Shown here piece after piece: positions 53,153-62,932 of a stretch of 64,000 nt of DNA. A program made the translations under genes and the position numbers. This DNA comes from Sandaracinus amylolyticus (GTDB lineage Bacteria > Myxococcota_A > Polyangia > Polyangiales > Sandaracinaceae): NCBI RefSeq assembly GCF_021631985.1, contig NZ_CP070225.1, forward strand, positions 2,728,001-2,792,000, written 5' to 3'. Positions within the stretch are counted from its first letter, which is position 1; each line of letters starts with the position of its first letter. Below the pieces are notes generated by a model that saw nothing but the letters and a program-made list of their open reading frames with translations, did no database searches and had not been told where the DNA came from.

Positions 53153-54459
53153 TCAGCCGGCGCGCACGCCGATGCCCTCGTAGGTGAAGCCCAGCTGGCC
53201 GAGGTTGTACGTCGACCAGATGTTGCGCCCGTCGAGGATGAGAGCGCGCCGCATCGTGGTGCGGAGGCGCTCGAAGTCGGGATTGCGGTACTGGCCCCAC
53301 TCCGTGACCAGCACGAGCGCGTCGGCGTCCTTGGCGGCCACGTAGGGATCGTTCACGAGCTCCACGCGATCGCCGTAGCGGGCGCGCGCGTTCTCGAGCC
53401 CCTCGGGATCGTGCGCGACGACGTGCGCGCCGTCGGCGAGCAGCGCGTCGATCAGCGTGAGCGCAGCGCTGTCGCGGATGTCGTCGGTGCGCGGCTTGAA
53501 CGCGACGCCCCAGACCGCCACGCGGCGCCCTCGCACGTCGCCCTCGAAGTGGTGCCGGAGCTTGCGGAACAGCACGCCCTTCTGGCGCTGGTTCACGAGC
53601 TCGGTCGCGACCGCGAGATCGAGCTCGAGCCCGTGCTCGCGCCCGGTGTGCACGAGCGCGTTGACGTCCTTCGGGAAGCACGAGCCGCCGTAGCCCGGGC
53701 CCGCGTAGAGGAACTTCGGTCCGATGCGCACGTCGGTGCCGACGCCGAGCCGCACCTGGTGCACGTCCGCGCCGACCTTCTCGCAGAGCGCGGCGATCTG
53801 GTTCATGAACGAGATGCGCATCGCGAGCATCGTGTTCGCGACGTACTTCGTCAGCTCGGCGCTCGCGGGATCCATCCACACGATGCGATCGCGATCGAGA
53901 CAGAGCGGGTGATAGAGACGCGCCATCACGTCGCGCGCGAACTGATCCTCGGGATCGACGCCGACGACGATGCGATCGGGGCGTAGGAAGTCGTTGACCG
54001 CGTCGCCTTCCTTGAGGAACTCGGGGTTCGACACGACGTGCACCGCGTGCGGCGCTTCGCGCACGAGGCGCTTCACGCGGACGTTCGTGCCGACGGGCAC
54101 GGTGCTCTTGCAGACGAGCACGCACTCGCGCGTGGCGTGCTGCGCGACCGCGAGCGCGACCGCGTCGACCGCGCTCAGATCCGCCCCACCGTCGGGCCGC
54201 ATCGGCGTGCCGACCCCGATGAAGATCACCTGCGCGTTCGCGATCGCGGCGGGCACGTCGTCGGAGAACGAGAGACGCCCCTCGGCGACGTTGCGCGCGA
54301 CGAGCTCGTCGAGCCCGGGCTCGAAGATCGGGATCTCGCCGGCACGGAGCTTCGCGATCTTGGTCGCGTCGATGTCGGCGCAGACGACGGTCGCGCCGGT
54401 CTCGGCGAAGCCTGCTCCGCTGACGAGGCCGACGTATCCCGTGCCGACCATGCAGACCT

Positions 54460-54463
<4 letters not shown>
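53153..54463 (-). CDS. ugd: UDP-glucose 6-dehydrogenase
   Basis: This 436-aa enzyme has [40 protein letters not shown]-like, [24 protein letters not shown] and the catalytic Cys in [13 protein letters not shown]. The C-terminal domain starts [20 protein letters not shown]. It makes UDP-glucuronate, the precursor for both UDP-GalA and UDP-xylose in the adjoining genes. It overlaps the UDP-xylose synthase stop by 4 bp, so translation is probably coupled. Confidence 0.96.
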
Positions 54464-55431
<968 letters not shown>

Positions 55432-55523
55432 GAATCAGCGGGTTTCGTAGACGCTGCCGGCGGGCTCTGCAACCAGCGTATATGTCCTCTGCGAATGCGG
55501 TCGAGGAAGCCGAGAGGACGCGT

Positions 55524-57173
55524 GTGAGCATCGCATCGACCTTTGCGATCCTACGCCGACTGGGTGGAGCGCGTGCGGACTGGGCGCGCGCTGCCGCGCT
55601 GGGTGTGCTCGCGGCGGTCGCGGAGATCGTGCTCGCTCTCGCTTTCGCCGCGCTCGCCCGCGGGGCGTCGGACGGCGGGACCTCGACGGCCGCACTCTGG
55701 CCGGTGGCGCTGGCGCTCGGCGGTGCCGCGGCCGGGCGCGTCTGCGTGGGGATCGCCATCCATCACCTGACGGCCACGAGCGCGGTCGAAGCGTCACGCG
55801 CGCTGCGTCGGGTGGGCTTGGATGTCGCGCTGCGCGCCGATGCGCGGGGGCTCGAGCCCGCGACGGATGTGCTCTCGCGCTGGATCGAGCGCGTGCCGCG
55901 CGCGACGCAGGCGCGACAGGCATCGGTCGGGCTCGTCGCGTGGTCGGTCCAGTCCCTGTGCCTCGGTGCGCTGGTGATCGTGAAGGCGCCCTCGATCGGG
56001 CTCGCGATGATCGCGGTCCTGATCGCCAGCGGCGCGATCGCGGCGCTGCTCGCGCGGCGCGTGCGGCGCATCGCACGCGGTCTGGCGCCGGCGCAGCGTC
56101 GCATCGCGAGCACCCTCGAGCGCGTGACGCGCCGCGCGTGGGAAATCCGCGCGCTGCGGACCGTCGCCATCGAGCGCGCGCGGCTCGCGCGGGACGTCGA
56201 CGCACACGCCGAGGAGCAGACGCGTGTCGCGACGGCGAGCGCGCTCGCGAGCGCATCCCCGCTGCTGCCGGCCCTGCTGGCGATCGGTGCGCTCGCGAGC
56301 GCGGGGCTCGCATCGGGCCTCGCGCTCGCGGATCTCGTCGCGATGCTCTACGCGCTCGTGCGGCTCGCGTCGTCGCTGACCGCCGCGGGGCACGCGATCG
56401 GCGCGCTCTCCGCAGCGGGCCCGGCGCTCGAGGAGATCGCGCGCGAGGTGCCGCTCGGGAGCGACACCGCCGCAGCAGCGCGCGCCGAGACGAGCGCGCC
56501 GTGCGCGATCGCGCTGGAGAACGTGCGCGTCACCGTGGGCGATCGCGTCGTGCTGCACGACGTGAATCTCGACGTCGCGCCGGGCGAGATCGTGGGGCTC
56601 GTGGGACCGAGTGGGGTCGGCAAGACGACGCTGCTGCGCGCGGTGCTCGGCGTGATCGAGCCTGCTGCGGGACGGGTGCGCATCGACGGGATCGCGCCGG
56701 CGGACTGGTCGCTGCGTGGCGGGCGGCTCGGCCTGGTCACCGCCGAGCCGATGCTCTTCGCCGGGACGCTGCGCGAGAACGTCGCGTACGGGAGCTCGCA
56801 GGTCGACGACGACGCGCTCCTGCGCGCGCTCGCTCGTGCGAGGGCGTCGAGCGTCGCGGGGCAGGGCCTCGACCGCGTGCTCGGCGAGGGAGGCGAGGGC
56901 GTCTCGAGCGGTGAGCGCCAGCGTGTCGCCCTCGCGCGCGCGCTCGTCGGCGATCCCGACCTTCTGGTGCTCGACGAGCCGACCTCGGCGCTCGACACGA
57001 CGCTCGAGCAGGAGATCGCCGCGCTGCTGCGCGATTGTTCGGGGCGATGCACGGTGCTCGTCGCCACCCACCGCGCGGCGCTCCTGAGCGCCTGCGATCG
57101 TGTCGTCGAGGTCGTGCCCGACGACCGCGGCGCGACAGTGATCGAGCGCGCGCGCGACGCGAGGAGCGCGTGA
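55524..57173 (+). CDS. ABC transporter, membrane domain fused to ATPase (peptide/lipid exporter type)
   Basis: This protein of about 549 aa has an N-terminal ABC membrane domain with ~6 segments and a C-terminal ATPase. Walker A is GLVGPSGVGKTTLLRAVLG, the signature is EGVSSGERQRVALARAL and Walker B is LLVLDEPTSALD. No C39 peptidase domain precedes it, so it would not cleave a leader itself. GTG at 55524 has GAGAGGA well placed; ATG at 55482 is in frame but lacks a ribosome binding site. It overlaps the PqqD-like gene by 4 bp, so it belongs to the peptide-modification locus. ATPase confidence is high; substrate is inferred. Confidence 0.85.
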   Translation: MSIASTFAILRRLGGARADWARAAALGVLAAVAEIVLALAFAALARGASDGGTSTAALWPVALALGGAAAGRVCVGIAIHHLTATSAVEASRALRRVGLDVALRADARGLEPATDVLSRWIERVPRATQARQASVGLVAWSVQSLCLGALVIVKAPSIGLAMIAVLIASGAIAALLARRVRRIARGLAPAQRRIASTLERVTRRAWEIRALRTVAIERARLARDVDAHAEEQTRVATASALASASPLLPALLAIGALASAGLASGLALADLVAMLYALVRLASSLTAAGHAIGALSAAGPALEEIAREVPLGSDTAAAARAETSAPCAIALENVRVTVGDRVVLHDVNLDVAPGEIVGLVGPSGVGKTTLLRAVLGVIEPAAGRVRIDGIAPADWSLRGGRLGLVTAEPMLFAGTLRENVAYGSSQVDDDALLRALARARASSVAGQGLDRVLGEGGEGVSSGERQRVALARALVGDPDLLVLDEPTSALDTTLEQEIAALLRDCSGRCTVLVATHRAALLSACDRVVEVVPDDRGATVIERARDARSA

Positions 57174-57442
57174 ACGAGCACGCGAAGCTGACCCACGCGC
57201 CTCGCGCGGTCGCGCGTCGGGTCGCGGGGCGCATGGTGGTCGTGACGTTGCCCGGCCTCGAGACGCGCGTGCTGAACGAAGTGGGCGCGCGCGTGGTCGA
57301 GCTCGCCGACGGGCGCACGTTGGGCGAGATCGTCGACGTGATCACCCGCGAGCTGGATGCGGACCGCGAGGTCGTGCGCTCCGACGTCCACGAGTTCGTG
57401 ATCGAGCTCGTGCGCGAAGGGGTGCTCAGCGCGGACGCGTAG
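57170..57442 (+). CDS. PqqD-like protein (RiPP recognition element) 1
   Basis: This 90-aa PqqD-family protein reads LTHAPRAVARRVAGRMVVVTLPGLETRVLNEVGARVVELADGRTLGEIVDVITRELDADREVVRSDVHEFVIELVREGVL. It has the winged-helix RRE pattern (short strands, NEVGARVVELADG turn, two helices, C-terminal hydrophobic helix). RREs bind leader peptides and present them to modifying enzymes. GTG at 57170 overlaps the ABC transporter stop and has GAGGAG 3 nt before. Its 3' end overlaps the converging kinase gene by 17 bp. Confidence 0.8.
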   Translation: MNEHAKLTHAPRAVARRVAGRMVVVTLPGLETRVLNEVGARVVELADGRTLGEIVDVITRELDADREVVRSDVHEFVIELVREGVLSADA

Positions 57443-58343
57443 CGAGCCACGCGCGCAGCAGCTGCGGGACGACGAGCGGGTCCTCGAGCGCGTCCGGGCC
57501 CGCGACGAGACGCGCCGCGGGGAGGGTTGCGAGGTCGGCGAGGATGTCGATCATCGCGTCGCGATGCGGCGTTCCCGGCACGACGGCGAGCGCGCTCGAC
57601 CCGAGGAGCGTCGCGAACACTGCGGCAGGCTCGACGGGCTCGACGCGAGTGCGCGCGCCGCGCTCGATGCTCGGGATCACGATGGCGTCGACACGCGAGG
57701 GCGACGCGGGCCCTGGAGACGGCGCGCGCACCCGCGTCTTCGCGACGCTGCCATCGAGGACGGGCCCGAGCGCTTCGAGATCGGGATGCGCAGCGCGCGT
57801 CTCGTCGCTGACGTGCGGAGGCCGCCGGATCGGCCACGCCACGCGATGGGCGTCGACGTACGCCGCGTCGTCGCACGCCAGCACGCCACCACCGCGAGCG
57901 ACCGCGAGCGCAGCGCTCGTCTTCCCCGACCCCGACCCGCCCGGGAGCAGGACCGTCGCGCCGTCGAGATGCACGACCGCGGCGTGGGTGTGCACCAGGC
58001 CCGCGTGGGCCGCGACGACGTGGAGCGCGATCGCGGCGGGCAGCCCGCTCGGCCCGTCCACGCGTCCCTGCAGTCCGTGAGGCGTCACCCGGAGCTCGGC
58101 GTGCGGGCTCCACACGATCACCGCATCGGGCTCGAGGACGAGCCGGGCAGGCCCGTAGAACGCCGCATACCGCGCGGGCGCCCGAGGGATCGCGCCGCGC
58201 TCCACGACCCACGGGTAGACCGCGATGCCTTCGCGACCAACCGCCGCGCCGAGGTGCTCGAGGCCGCCGCTCGCGCCCGCGGGCTCGTCGGGCACGTCCC
58301 ACGCGACGCTCAACGCGCCGAGCCGAGCCTCACCCCGGGGCAT
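57426..58343 (-). CDS. HprK-like (HPr kinase-related) kinase
   Basis: This 305-aa protein has a divergent N-terminal half and a C-terminal HPr-kinase-like core. The P-loop is LLPGGSGSGKTSAALAVARGGGVLACDDAAYV (Lys141, with an acidic pair near 155). The long HPr-binding C-terminal helices of true HprK/P are not obvious, and no PTS genes are near. Related kinases occur in lasso-peptide clusters, where they phosphorylate the peptide, and in the so-called HPr-rel-A gene sets with PqqD-like proteins. It overlaps PqqD-2 by 14 bp, so translational coupling is likely. Confidence 0.75.
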   Translation of the reverse strand: MPRGEARLGALSVAWDVPDEPAGASGGLEHLGAAVGREGIAVYPWVVERGAIPRAPARYAAFYGPARLVLEPDAVIVWSPHAELRVTPHGLQGRVDGPSGLPAAIALHVVAAHAGLVHTHAAVVHLDGATVLLPGGSGSGKTSAALAVARGGGVLACDDAAYVDAHRVAWPIRRPPHVSDETRAAHPDLEALGPVLDGSVAKTRVRAPSPGPASPSRVDAIVIPSIERGARTRVEPVEPAAVFATLLGSSALAVVPGTPHRDAMIDILADLATLPAARLVAGPDALEDPLVVPQLLRAWLATRPR

Positions 58344-58617
58344 CCGCGGGGTCGACCACGTCGATCAATCCGAGCTTCTGAAGCTCGTCGAGCCACGTCT
58401 CAGTGTCGGCCCGAGCGACATCGACCCCGACGTCGAAGACGCGCACGAGCATCGCCGCGAGCTCGTCGAGCGTCGCCGGAGCCGTGAGCGCGGACCAGAG
58501 GGCCTCGCCCGTCTCGTTCAGCGTGAAGTACGCCTTCGAGGCGGGGTCCAGGACGACCCCGCCTCGCGGCAGCTTGGTGTGGATCGCGCGCGTCGACGCG
58601 CGCCAGCGACGCGTCAC
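58330..58617 (-). CDS. PqqD-like protein (RiPP recognition element) 2
   Basis: This 95-aa PqqD-family protein reads HTKLPRGGVVLDPASKAYFTLNETGEALWSALTAPATLDELAAMLVRVFDV...WLDELQKLGLIDV. The AYFTLNETGEALWSAL segment is a textbook PqqD/RRE signature, clearer than in copy 1. GTG start at 58617, one base from the stop of the propeller lipoprotein gene; it overlaps the HprK-like gene. Two different RREs in one locus suggests two enzymes or two peptides are served. Confidence 0.85.
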   Translation of the reverse strand: MTRRWRASTRAIHTKLPRGGVVLDPASKAYFTLNETGEALWSALTAPATLDELAAMLVRVFDVGVDVARADTETWLDELQKLGLIDVVDPADAPG

Positions 58618-58618
58618 G

Positions 58619-60688
58619 TCAGCGCGCGTCGATGGGCTGCTGGGGACGGGGATCGCCCACGGCGCTGACGAACAAGCCGCTGGTGCTCAGCGGGCCCCAG
58701 TTCGTCGGCGTGGCGAAGTACGCGACGTAGCCCGCCTCCGCCTCGCTCGGGTACGAGAGCCCGAGCCGCAGGTCCCCGCTCTGGATCGCGCCGGAGACCG
58801 GCACGAACGGCGTATCGGGCATCAGCTGGATCGTGCTGGCCACCCAGCAGCGGCGAAGGTCGTTCGCCGGGGGCGCGGCGATCGGCGCGGTGGTGTCGCA
58901 GACGTAGATCTGAGTGCCCGGCGCGTTGAAGCCCGAATGGCTCTGCGACGGGACCAGACCGGCCGTGCCGTTCCCGCGGAACGCGATGAACCGACCGCTC
59001 GGCGAGAGCGACGGGATGCCATAGCTGTTCGCGCCGGCGCTGACCGCTGCCCCGGCCGGGTTGGCCGTCACGACCTCGAGCCCGCCGACGCCTTCGCTCG
59101 CGCTCGCACGCACGACGCGCCCGCAGGTGTCCGTGCAGAACGCGACCACGCTCCCGTCGCCGGAGATGCCGGTGTGCGACGGCGCCGTCACGGTCGGGGT
59201 GATCGGATAGAGCACGACCGACCCGGTGAGCGACTCACTGTGATCGTAGACGTAGACGTCCTGGGTCGCGTCGGTGTCCAACGCGGGGTCGAGCTGCCCG
59301 CCCGCGATGAACACGATGCGCTGTCCGTCGTCGCTCACGTCGGCGTAACGAATGGGGTCGCCGTTCGCGCAGGCGGCGTAGCGCGCCGTCGTCGGAGTGT
59401 AGAAGTCCGAGCCGCGGATCGCGCTGACGTGGTGGATCTCGCCCGTCGTCGCGTCGTAGCGATACACGTCGGGACAGCCGCGACCGTTCGGAACGGTCTG
59501 CCCGACGAGGTTCCGCGCCTGGCTCTGGAACACGATCACGGAGCCGTCGCTGTTCAGCCTCGGGAACCGGCTCGCCTGGTTTCCGGCCCCGCCGCCCGTG
59601 GCGGTTGACACGAGCGTGCCGGTTCCGGCGCTTCCGTACTCGTAGCGGTAGATCTGCGACTGTCCCGCGACCGGACATCCGGCCGCCTCGTACGCGAGCA
59701 CCGAGCCGTCGTCCGAGAGGTCGATGTTGAGGACCGACGTGCAGCCCGTCACCAGCGTCGAGACCGCGCCGGAGGCGGAGGTGAGGTCCTTCCGGTGCAC
59801 GGTGCCACCGACGACGTACGCAGCGAACTGCCCGTTCGCCGACAGCGCAATCCCGCGCCCGCTCGTCGGCACGATCGCGGTGTTGGTGGGGTAGGGCCCC
59901 GCGCCGGGATTGTCGCGCGCGCCGTCGGCGAGGCTCGCGCGAACGGTCGGGGTCACGAGCAGTCCGCGGACCTGCACGACGAAGCGGAACGTGAACGTCG
60001 TCCCGGCGGTCGTCCCGCGGAACCCCCAGCGCATCGTCGCGGTGTTGGCGACCGTGGTGCTCGCGCGGCCGAGCTCACCGAACCGGAAGAGCCCGTTCGC
60101 GACCGGCGGGGCGGCGAGCCCGAAGTCCGGCGTCGCGATCTGGAGCGCGTTCGGCACGATCTCGGCGGAGGTCGTGTCGCCCGTCGGCACGAGCTCCAGC
60201 ATCTCGGCGTACGCACGCTCGACCTGCTGGTTCGTGTACAGGCTGCGGAGGCGCACGCCCTGGCAGACGCCGGACAGCGAGCCCGTCGGCTGACTGCCGC
60301 ACGCCGCGACCCACGAGCCCGAGGTCAGCGCGCCGTTCAACACGGTGCCGCGCTCACCGGCGACGTTTCCGAACGTCACGTACCCATTGCCGGTACACGT
60401 CGTGGTCGTGCACGACTGCGACGGGATGTCGACCAACGGCTCCACCGCGACGCCCACCGCCGGGCTCGGATCCACGAGCCCCTCCGGGGTGAGGATGCGG
60501 TAGCTGAGCTCCTCGCCGTCGAACTCACCTTCGATCACTTGGATCACCGGCAGGTCCTCGACGTCGATCGCGCGTGGCCTCGTCGGCTCCGCGGCGTCGG
60601 GCGCGCACGCCGTCAAACCAGCGGCGGGAAGCCCGACGAGCGCGAGGACCAGGGCCGCTGCGCGGCGACGCGACGAGTGACGTTGCAT
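58619..60688 (-). CDS. Secreted TolB/WD40-like beta-propeller lipoprotein
   Basis: This 689-aa protein has a signal peptide with lipobox LTAC (Cys28). Residues about 30-290 form an all-beta domain with several Cys pairs (SQSCTTTTCTGNGYV, AACGSQPTGSLSGVCQG). From about 290 the PD40/TolB-type blades appear (GIALSANGQFAAYVVGGTVHRKDL, DLSDDGSVLAYEAAG, RLNSDGSVIVFQSQARNLVG, DVSDDGQRIVFIAGG, SPSGRFIAFRGNG). The ATG at 60688 has GGAGGGAG upstream. It lies between the radical SAM and RRE genes, so it may be linked to the peptide system, perhaps as a surface receptor; this is inferred only from position. Confidence 0.75.
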   Translation of the reverse strand: MQRHSSRRRAAALVLALVGLPAAGLTACAPDAAEPTRPRAIDVEDLPVIQVIEGEFDGEELSYRILTPEGLVDPSPAVGVAVEPLVDIPSQSCTTTTCTGNGYVTFGNVAGERGTVLNGALTSGSWVAACGSQPTGSLSGVCQGVRLRSLYTNQQVERAYAEMLELVPTGDTTSAEIVPNALQIATPDFGLAAPPVANGLFRFGELGRASTTVANTATMRWGFRGTTAGTTFTFRFVVQVRGLLVTPTVRASLADGARDNPGAGPYPTNTAIVPTSGRGIALSANGQFAAYVVGGTVHRKDLTSASGAVSTLVTGCTSVLNIDLSDDGSVLAYEAAGCPVAGQSQIYRYEYGSAGTGTLVSTATGGGAGNQASRFPRLNSDGSVIVFQSQARNLVGQTVPNGRGCPDVYRYDATTGEIHHVSAIRGSDFYTPTTARYAACANGDPIRYADVSDDGQRIVFIAGGQLDPALDTDATQDVYVYDHSESLTGSVVLYPITPTVTAPSHTGISGDGSVVAFCTDTCGRVVRASASEGVGGLEVVTANPAGAAVSAGANSYGIPSLSPSGRFIAFRGNGTAGLVPSQSHSGFNAPGTQIYVCDTTAPIAAPPANDLRRCWVASTIQLMPDTPFVPVSGAIQSGDLRLGLSYPSEAEAGYVAYFATPTNWGPLSTSGLFVSAVGDPRPQQPIDAR

Positions 60689-60792
60689 GCGATTCTCCCT
60701 CCGGCGGGCGCTCCGCTCCCAACCCCAGTTGCGTGCGAGCATAACACGTTCACAGAAAATTCGATGAGGGGCGTTCAACCCTACGCGCGTGT

Positions 60793-61845
60793 TCAGCGCG
60801 CGACGGGCAGGGCCCGCTTCGCGCCGCCTCGGGCGTGGTGTAGCGCACCCCTCCATCGTGGCCGCTCGGCGTCGGGCCCATCGCGACCATCGACCGACCA
60901 ATGCGGGCGACCGAAGCGTCGGAGGCACGAATTGCATTGGTGGTCGCGCCACGGCCCGGTCGCATCCGTCGAACGCGCAAGGATCTCGTTCTGTTGGATC
61001 TCGACGAGCGCCTCTCGGAGCGCACCCAACCCGCGACTCGCGTCTCCCACCACGCTCGGATCCGTGCCGCGATGCGGGACCTGCGAGTGCAAGCAGCAGA
61101 GCGTGAGCCGTCCGTGCACGTCGACGTGCAAGGTCTCGCCGCGAAGGGGGCCGCACAGCGCCGGCGCATCGTCCGCCGAGGGCCATCCCGTCGTCGTCAG
61201 CACCGGGAGCGCCACGCGCGCTCGGAGCGCTCGGACTCGCGCGTCGACGCTGCGCCAGGCATCGGGATCGAGCCGCAGCCCGTCGTCGAGGGGCGTCCCG
61301 GTCGCCTGCATTGCGCCGAAGCGGACCCACGCGGCGCCGAGCGCCTCGGCCTCTGCCGCGATCGCCTCGATCTCGTCGACGTTCCTGGCGTGGATCGTCG
61401 TCGTGATCCCGAACGGCACACCGAGCGCGACCGACACCGAGGCCGCGCTCAGCACTTCGCGACGCTGGCCGGCGCCCCTGATCGAGTCGTGCGTCGCGTC
61501 GGACGCACCGTCGAGGCTCAGCGCGATCCAGCGACACGCGTCTCGGCGCGCCGGTGCCTCGTCGAGCCAGAGCGCGACACGCTCGAACCGTCGGCCGTTC
61601 GAGACCATGTCCCAACGCATCCCGTGAGCGACGACGAGATCGAGGATCGCCGGGAAGTCGGGATGCAGCGTCGGCTCACCACCCGTCAGTGACGCGTGCC
61701 GAATGCCGAGCTCGGTCGCTGCTTCGGCGAGCACGGCCGCGATGGTCGCCAGGGGCAGGTCGACCGGTTGCGTGCCGGGGTCACGCAGGCAGTGATCGCA
61801 GTCGAGCTGGCAGCGATCCGTCAGGTGGAACCCGACGCGCTGCAC
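60793..61845 (-). CDS. Radical SAM enzyme with SPASM-like C-terminus
   Basis: This 350-aa protein has the [4Fe-4S] motif C12-x3-C16-x2-C19 (TDRCQLDCDHC), then ASLTGGEPTLHPDF (GGE motif) and WIALSLDGASDATHDSIRG. The C-terminal region carries further Cys (ALCGPLRG, LTLCCLHSQ, HQCNSCLRRFG), consistent with an auxiliary cluster as in SPASM/twitch peptide-modifying enzymes. GTG at 61845 was chosen: GAGGAG, lying inside the 3' end of the small upstream gene, is 7 nt away. It starts 4 bp after the candidate precursor stop, so the peptide and enzyme are translationally coupled. Confidence 0.85.
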   Translation of the reverse strand: MQRVGFHLTDRCQLDCDHCLRDPGTQPVDLPLATIAAVLAEAATELGIRHASLTGGEPTLHPDFPAILDLVVAHGMRWDMVSNGRRFERVALWLDEAPARRDACRWIALSLDGASDATHDSIRGAGQRREVLSAASVSVALGVPFGITTTIHARNVDEIEAIAAEAEALGAAWVRFGAMQATGTPLDDGLRLDPDAWRSVDARVRALRARVALPVLTTTGWPSADDAPALCGPLRGETLHVDVHGRLTLCCLHSQVPHRGTDPSVVGDASRGLGALREALVEIQQNEILARSTDATGPWRDHQCNSCLRRFGRPHWSVDGRDGPDAERPRWRGALHHARGGAKRALPVAR

Positions 61846-61849
61846 GTGC

Positions 61850-62044
61850 TCACTCCTCGCCGGGACCGAAGATGTCCTCGGTGCCCGAGGTCGGTTGGAG
61901 CGTGTTCGAAGCGATGGGGATGCGGCGCTCGATCCGCGGCGACTCGTACGCCCTGCGGCCGTTCGACTTCGACTCCGTGGTCGTCGTGTCCGCCGCGCGG
62001 TCGTCCGCGTTCTTCCCCTCTCGCATCGTGGCCCCGTTCTGCAT
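61850..62044 (-). CDS. Candidate RiPP precursor peptide (64 aa, Y-x-x-P-x-I leader motif)
   Basis: This 64-aa peptide has no Cys or Trp. The leader is polar and charged (Thr/Asp/Lys-rich, residues 1-30). The motif Y33-x-x-P36-x-I38 (AYESPRIERR) matches the Y-x-x-P-x-L element of lasso leaders that RREs bind. The C-terminal part runs RIPIASNTLQPTSG to TEDIFGPGEE. Its only aromatic is Phe59. ATG at 62044 is used; ATG at 62026 would give 58 aa. It is placed directly before the radical SAM gene, as precursor genes usually are. Identity as a precursor is inference. Confidence 0.65.
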   Translation of the reverse strand: MQNGATMREGKNADDRAADTTTTESKSNGRRAYESPRIERRIPIASNTLQPTSGTEDIFGPGEE

Positions 62045-62080
62045 GGACCGTGTAGTTGTGTCAAGAGAGGCAATCGTTCG

Positions 62081-62932
62081 ATGGACGAGCGCGAAATCGC
62101 TGCAGCGATGGCCGTCGTCGCGGGGCGTGAGCTGCTCGCGCGCGCCGCGGACGCGCTGGCGACGGTCGACGTCGTGCCGGTCGCTCTGAAGGGAGTCGTG
62201 CTGTCGGCGCTCTCGGAGGGTTGGGGGGCTCCGCCGCGTCGGATGCTCGATGTCGACGTCCTCGTGAGGCCGCGCGAGCGGGACGTCGCGGAGCGGGCAT
62301 TGGCTGCCGCGGGGCTCGAGCCGGTGGCTCGCTCGGCGGTCGCGACGACGATGCGCTCGAGCGAGCTGGGGCTCGATCTCGATCTCCACGCGGCGCTGGT
62401 CGAGCCCGAGCTGTTCCAGCTCGACACGGAGGGTCTGGTCGAGCGGGCCGAGGACGCCTCGGCGCTGTTCGGACATCCGGTCCTCGTGCTCGAGCGCCAC
62501 GACATGTACGCGCACCTCGTCGCGCACTTCGCACGCAATCGCTCGAACGTGCGGGACCAGCGACGCCTCGGCGATTTCTCGATCGTCGCCCGCGCGCTCC
62601 CGATGCGCCCCGAGGTCCTCGCGACGCACCTCGTCGATCGAGGGCTCGCGCGTGCGGCGCGCTACGCGTTGGCGCTGGCGTCGCGCCAGGGCGATCGGTT
62701 CGCGGCGTCGGTCCTGTCGGCGCTGCCTCGAGACACGGTCGGCGCGATCGTCGCGCGTGGCGCCGAATCCTGGCTCTCGGCGCACGCCGGCAACGCGCCG
62801 CTCGCCGTGCCCGCGCTGCACGCGCTCAATCACTCGCTGCCCGCGGGAATGCGCTCGCTGACCGCCCACGCGACCCGTGCTCTGGCGTCACGTGCGCGGC
62901 GGGTGCTCGAACGTGCGGCAGAATCGCGGTGA
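62081..62932 (+). CDS. Nucleotidyltransferase-like protein (NTP_transf_5 type)
   Basis: This 283-aa protein has VALKGVVLSALSEGWGAPPRRMLDVDVLVRPRERDVAERAL. The LKG segment and D57-x-D59 metal pair match the NTP_transf_5 family seen next to HprK-like kinases, B2 proteases and RREs in lasso-peptide and related loci. Downstream, HDMYAHLVAHFARNRSNVRDQRRLGDF is also typical. The AMP/NMP-transfer substrate is unknown. It diverges from the precursor gene over only 36 bp and overlaps the B2-like gene tail-to-tail by 45 bp. AAGAGAGG lies 10 nt before the ATG. Confidence 0.8.
   Translation: MDEREIAAAMAVVAGRELLARAADALATVDVVPVALKGVVLSALSEGWGAPPRRMLDVDVLVRPRERDVAERALAAAGLEPVARSAVATTMRSSELGLDLDLHAALVEPELFQLDTEGLVERAEDASALFGHPVLVLERHDMYAHLVAHFARNRSNVRDQRRLGDFSIVARALPMRPEVLATHLVDRGLARAARYALALASRQGDRFAASVLSALPRDTVGAIVARGAESWLSAHAGNAPLAVPALHALNHSLPAGMRSLTAHATRALASRARRVLERAAESR

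Noticed and set aside
57426-58343. True HPr kinase/phosphorylase of a PTS system
   Set aside because: No HPr or PTS genes nearby, the N-terminal half does not match, and the context is PqqD-like and radical SAM genes.
61850-62044. Classical lasso core in the candidate precursor
   Set aside because: With a cut after a Thr-x leader end, the following GTEDIFGPGEE has no Asp/Glu at position 7-9 for a standard macrolactam ring, and no cyclase gene is present.
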